A stretch of 64,000 bases of DNA, from assembly GCA_015657535.1 (NCBI GenBank), contig JADHZB010001582.1, forward strand, positions 9,660 to 73,659, given 5' to 3'. The DNA comes from Nephromyces sp. MM_2019 (lineage: Eukaryota > Apicomplexa > Aconoidasida > Nephromycida). Positions 60,801-64,000 of the stretch are shown piece after piece. Position 1 is the stretch's first letter, and every line of letters starts with the position of its first letter. Under the pieces are notes generated by a model. That model saw only the letters and a list, made by a program, of their open reading frames with translations. It had not been told where the DNA came from and made no database searches. The translations under genes were made by a program, and so were the position numbers.

Positions 60801-62667
60801 GGGAATACCCTGTATACCATGATGCACGGTTTAGAATACCATGTTTTTCCCGCTTTGCATCAATTTAAGCCAGTCGCTGAAAATATGCAATTTTGGAATC
60901 AACCCGATGCAATTGAAAATTCGGGTGTAATTGATTATTGCTCAGTTTAGCTTCAGGCAGAAAGTACTCTAGAACGAAACTCTAAGGTACTAGCAGAAAA
61001 TCCAATGCGCTCGATTACCGTAATGGGAAGAAATCTGCTGTACTCACTATCTAAACCCTCTCTCTTTCTATATATCCGCGCGCGGAGTACTTTAGTTCTT
61101 CAAAAAGTTGGTTGCATATAAATAATTGCAAGTTAGCAAGGGGATACTTAGGAAACTGTGCGCGCTCACCATCATTTTCACATGCTTGGCGACTGCGAAA
61201 AACTTTTTTTTAACTAATACAGCGGTGCGCAGTCAGGTGTATCGGCATCATACTAGCCAGTCACAACCAGGGCGCAAAAACATTTAGTGCAAATCAAGAC
61301 ATTCTTTGGGTTGCTATGAAGATAAGCTCGGTGTAAAACTGTAAATGAAAGGTCAACGGTGTCGATGCGCTGTCATGCCTGGGGAATTTTCCTGTCCAAT
61401 TACATTTGTGGGTGGGCGCAACAAAACTTGTGAATTGCTATCGTAGCGTAGTTTGTGAGAGCAATGACATGAGGCAAAACTATTATTGCTCCCGAAGTAA
61501 GTTATATTTTACAGCCATGCCGCTTCAGGACAAAAAGGATATCTTCTTTCTGCCCCAAAATGGTCCTTCATCTAGCAAAAATCACACGGCAACTTTTACC
61601 AGGGTAGCAGTCCTGTGAGCTTAACGCCTCGAATGGAAAGCGATCATTTTATGAATTTAAAAGGTTAATTCAAGTTTTGTACGACGTTCATATTTAATCG
61701 GAATTCTTTCCTTTCCAACCTCAAGAGCTCCGGGGATACCAAAAAACACTAACAGTCGGTCAATAAGCGAAAAATCCAGTGATAAGCAGGAGAGGCATTC
61801 TGTTAAACATGACTCGCGCAACCATTTTATTCACCCGGCATCCAGAAAGAGAAAAGATCACCATGATTACGTGATTACGTGCCTATAAACCTAGATAACA
61901 TCGAAATTTGCTTCTTATGGAGGAGCTAAAGGTTTACCGGCAGTAGTCCTATTTGGAAAATCAGCGGATGTACAATTGGAGGATCTGAGCTTGCCTTAAC
62001 TCCATCTTAATTACACTTTTTAGATTACTACATAGTTTTCGATGGTAACACGAGGGTCCAAGCTATAATCCTTGCAGCATTAGGAGTGCAGAACATACTT
62101 GTACTGAAAATAAGCCTCTTTCTAAAGCCTTGTCACATGTACAAATAGGAAAAAGCAGACGCATGGAACACTCGTTCTCGAGAAGACTATTGCAACGAGG
62201 AGGGTTTGATATGAGTTGCCAAAAAAACCATGAGCAGCTAGCAGAGGTATACATACAAAGTAGGGTGTTTAATAGGTCAACTTTGTCCCACCTGGAACCC
62301 GTGAAATGGGGATAAAATAGATTATCATAGTGTAGCTACTGGTAAACTACAGTGTAAACACTATCCTGCATTAGTTCTCCACACCTCCTACCATAGAACG
62401 AGCGCGAGCATACACTACTAAGCTAAAGTTAATTCAGGGTGCAGAGAGATGTAACACTATGAAGCGCAAGCAGTATAAGGACAACGCGAATAAATTACGC
62501 ACAACTACTGAAAGCCACAACGAACTCCCGTATGGCCACGTATGTAGGACATTTCATCACTGTAGCACATTTGAATGCGCTACCTTGCGTCTTGTCATCA
62601 AAATGACTATTTTTCATCAGAAAATAGAGTAGTTCGCTTTCTTAAAAACATAGTTTTCCTCAATGGA
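57813..62667. other. Intron or intergenic region with candidate exons
   Basis: T-rich on the plus strand with many long pyrimidine runs, so much of it could be intron of the gene starting at 56734. Candidate plus-strand exons: 60746-60950 (ATG 60747, LYTMMHGLEYHVFPALHQFK); about 61450-61497 (ESNDMRQNYYC, strong donor CCCGAA|GTAAGT); and 62126-62317 (acceptor GCCTCTTTCTAAAG, MEHSFSRRLLQRGGF to TAA). The last two join in phase 1. If the last is real, its stop lies about 350 bp from the convergent WD40 gene's stop. Confidence 0.3.
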
Positions 62668-63799
62668 TCAAGCTATTGCATGATCCTTGAAAAGGAAAAC
62701 ACTACGGTCACCGGTTATAACTGACAAAAAATTCCCTTCTTTTCCAACTGCAGTCCCTATAATAGGCTCCTTGTGATTTAATAAGCAAATCATATTAGCA
62801 CCGTTAAGGCTTGCGCTAGTGCACTGACATACAACTTCAAATATGCAGTCGGAGGCTCCATCACGGTTATATGATGCATCGTATACTCCATCACTTCTTT
62901 TTTGATAGGGATTCAATTGCTGCACGGAATTACAGCTCGCAGCAAGGGTATAACCACCATCAAGACGCTGGGCTAATTGAAGTGAGCGGACTTCCCCTAA
63001 AGTGACCAAGAATATTTCCAAAATATTTAGTACACACAATAAAATCTAGAAAGATAGAGATTACTAGCGCAGCAAAAATTCAGACAAACAGGCCAGCTTC
63101 AAAACAAATATTTTTTACAATGATCACTACATACTCTAAAAAGTTTTGAGTATCCTTTAGTACCATTCTTATGGAAAGACAAATTTATCAAAGTAAGCTA
63201 AAATTTGCAAAATTATCAACTTTTTTTCTCACAAGGAAAATAAAAAACAGCAAATTCCATCAAAGAAAATATGCTAGTGCTAGGGAAGGATAGTACATTA
63301 GAATAAATCGTGAACGACCGCATGAATCGTGATGAAGTACTGCTGCTTCCTTCTAAAGTAGACCTGCGAAAGCGTTTTTACTCATGTCGGTTCTGAGCGC
63401 TGTAAGCCAAATGCAGCCTATTAGGAATGAACTCAACGATTTTTGCCAATATGTTTACAAGTATACTAAAAACAAAACTATCCTCTACATAAAGAAAGCA
63501 AGGAAAATATTGCAAGTTTCCTAATTTCATCCTCAAAACCTAAAATTTGGTCATATTAGCGCCCCTTTAGCAAAATGAGCGCTATGAAATACCAGATTAT
63601 ATAGCCCCAAGAAAAACTCAGTACTCAAATTACCAGCGCAGTCGCCTCGGCAAAATTTCTTAATATACGACTCCTTCAGCTCAAATTGCGTACTGGTTAC
63701 CGAAATCTTACAAAATCTTACAAATCCATCAGAACAGCCAAGAGCTAGATGAAGCATCTTCGACTCTGGGGGAGTGGACATCCAGCAAACGGATTTTAT
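62668..63799 (-). CDS. WD40-repeat protein, C-terminal two exons (partial)
   Basis: Exons 63634-63799 (acceptor CATTCTTTTAG, donor GCTG|GTAATT) and 62668-62996 (acceptor CACTTTAG, TGA stop), joined in phase 1 for about 164 residues. Blade-like signatures: LHLALGCSDGFVRFCKIS in the first exon, and in the second GYTLAASCNSVQQL and FLSVITGDRSVFLFKDHAIA at the very end, consistent with the closing strands of a beta-propeller. The N-terminal part lies beyond position 64000; bases 63800-64000 look intronic. WD40 propellers are protein-interaction scaffolds, and I cannot name the orthologue. Both intron length (637 nt) and splice sites match the other genes in the window. Confidence 0.65.
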
Positions 63800-64000
63800 C
63801 TAAAAGAATGAAGTAATTAAAAAAAAGGCCTGAGAAGACGGATTTACCAAATTACCAAAAATAATTGACAGCACAATGCCAAACGCTTGAAAATAGACGG
63901 CAAAATGCAAAAAGCTTGCAACTTCAAGTAGCGAAACAGCATTAAACTTCTGGAATTTTCAGTGACTAGCATAACATGAAAGCAAGGCTCACATAGGCAA

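Noticed and set aside
12201..63799. Reassignment of TGA to tryptophan in this genome
   Set aside because: Trp is encoded by TGG throughout EF-Tu, POLD1 and the CCCH gene, none of which has an internal TGA, and the CCCH and WD40 genes end at TGA. Two isolated TGA cases are not enough.

Overview
The window is nuclear eukaryotic DNA from an intron-rich, AT-rich protist. Introns run from about 0.2 to 1.8 kb and use GT..AG sites. The gene set is a DNA polymerase delta catalytic subunit, a tandem CCCH zinc-finger protein, a Ctr copper transporter, a mitochondrial EF-Tu, a likely Mediator subunit and a WD40 protein. Together with long low-complexity hydrophilic proteins and CA/TG-laden introns, this fits an alveolate, possibly apicomplexan-like, but that is an inference and no marker here fixes the lineage. 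There are no rRNA or tRNA genes, insertion sequences or CRISPR arrays that I can support. Most genes were reconstructed by joining exons whose splice sites and codon phases agree. Gene entries therefore give the whole span, with exon coordinates in the text.

Layout. 1-4859 (minus): 5' part of POLD1, running off the left edge, with a CA-rich satellite in its intron. 4860-12200: mostly unassigned, with one 135-codon ORF, one 32-nt-arm hairpin, a tandem repeat and doubtful exons. 12211-18900 (plus): a large five-exon gene for a low-complexity, partly coiled-coil protein. A TGA-ATG junction separates it from a further 154 open codons ending at 19365, followed by broken protein-like segments. 20901-22368 (minus): probable MED21. 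22369-34599: no firm gene, with microsatellites and short tandem repeats. 34600-39448 (minus): seven-exon CCCH zinc-finger gene. 39449-44523: unassigned, with possible small exons and a five-copy minisatellite. 44524-45411 (plus): single-exon Ctr copper transporter. 50331-53061 (plus): three-exon mitochondrial EF-Tu. 53062-62667: a plus-strand gene start with a CxxC motif at 56734 and several candidate exons. 62668-63799 (minus): the last two exons of a WD40 protein that continues beyond the right edge.

The firmly recognised genes are housekeeping (replication, mitochondrial translation, copper uptake, transcription and RNA control) and show no sign of forming a functional cluster. The points most worth following up are the TGA-ATG junction, the unusually long cytosolic loop of the copper transporter, the MED21 candidate, the hairpin at 10.2 kb and the unidentified CxxC protein.
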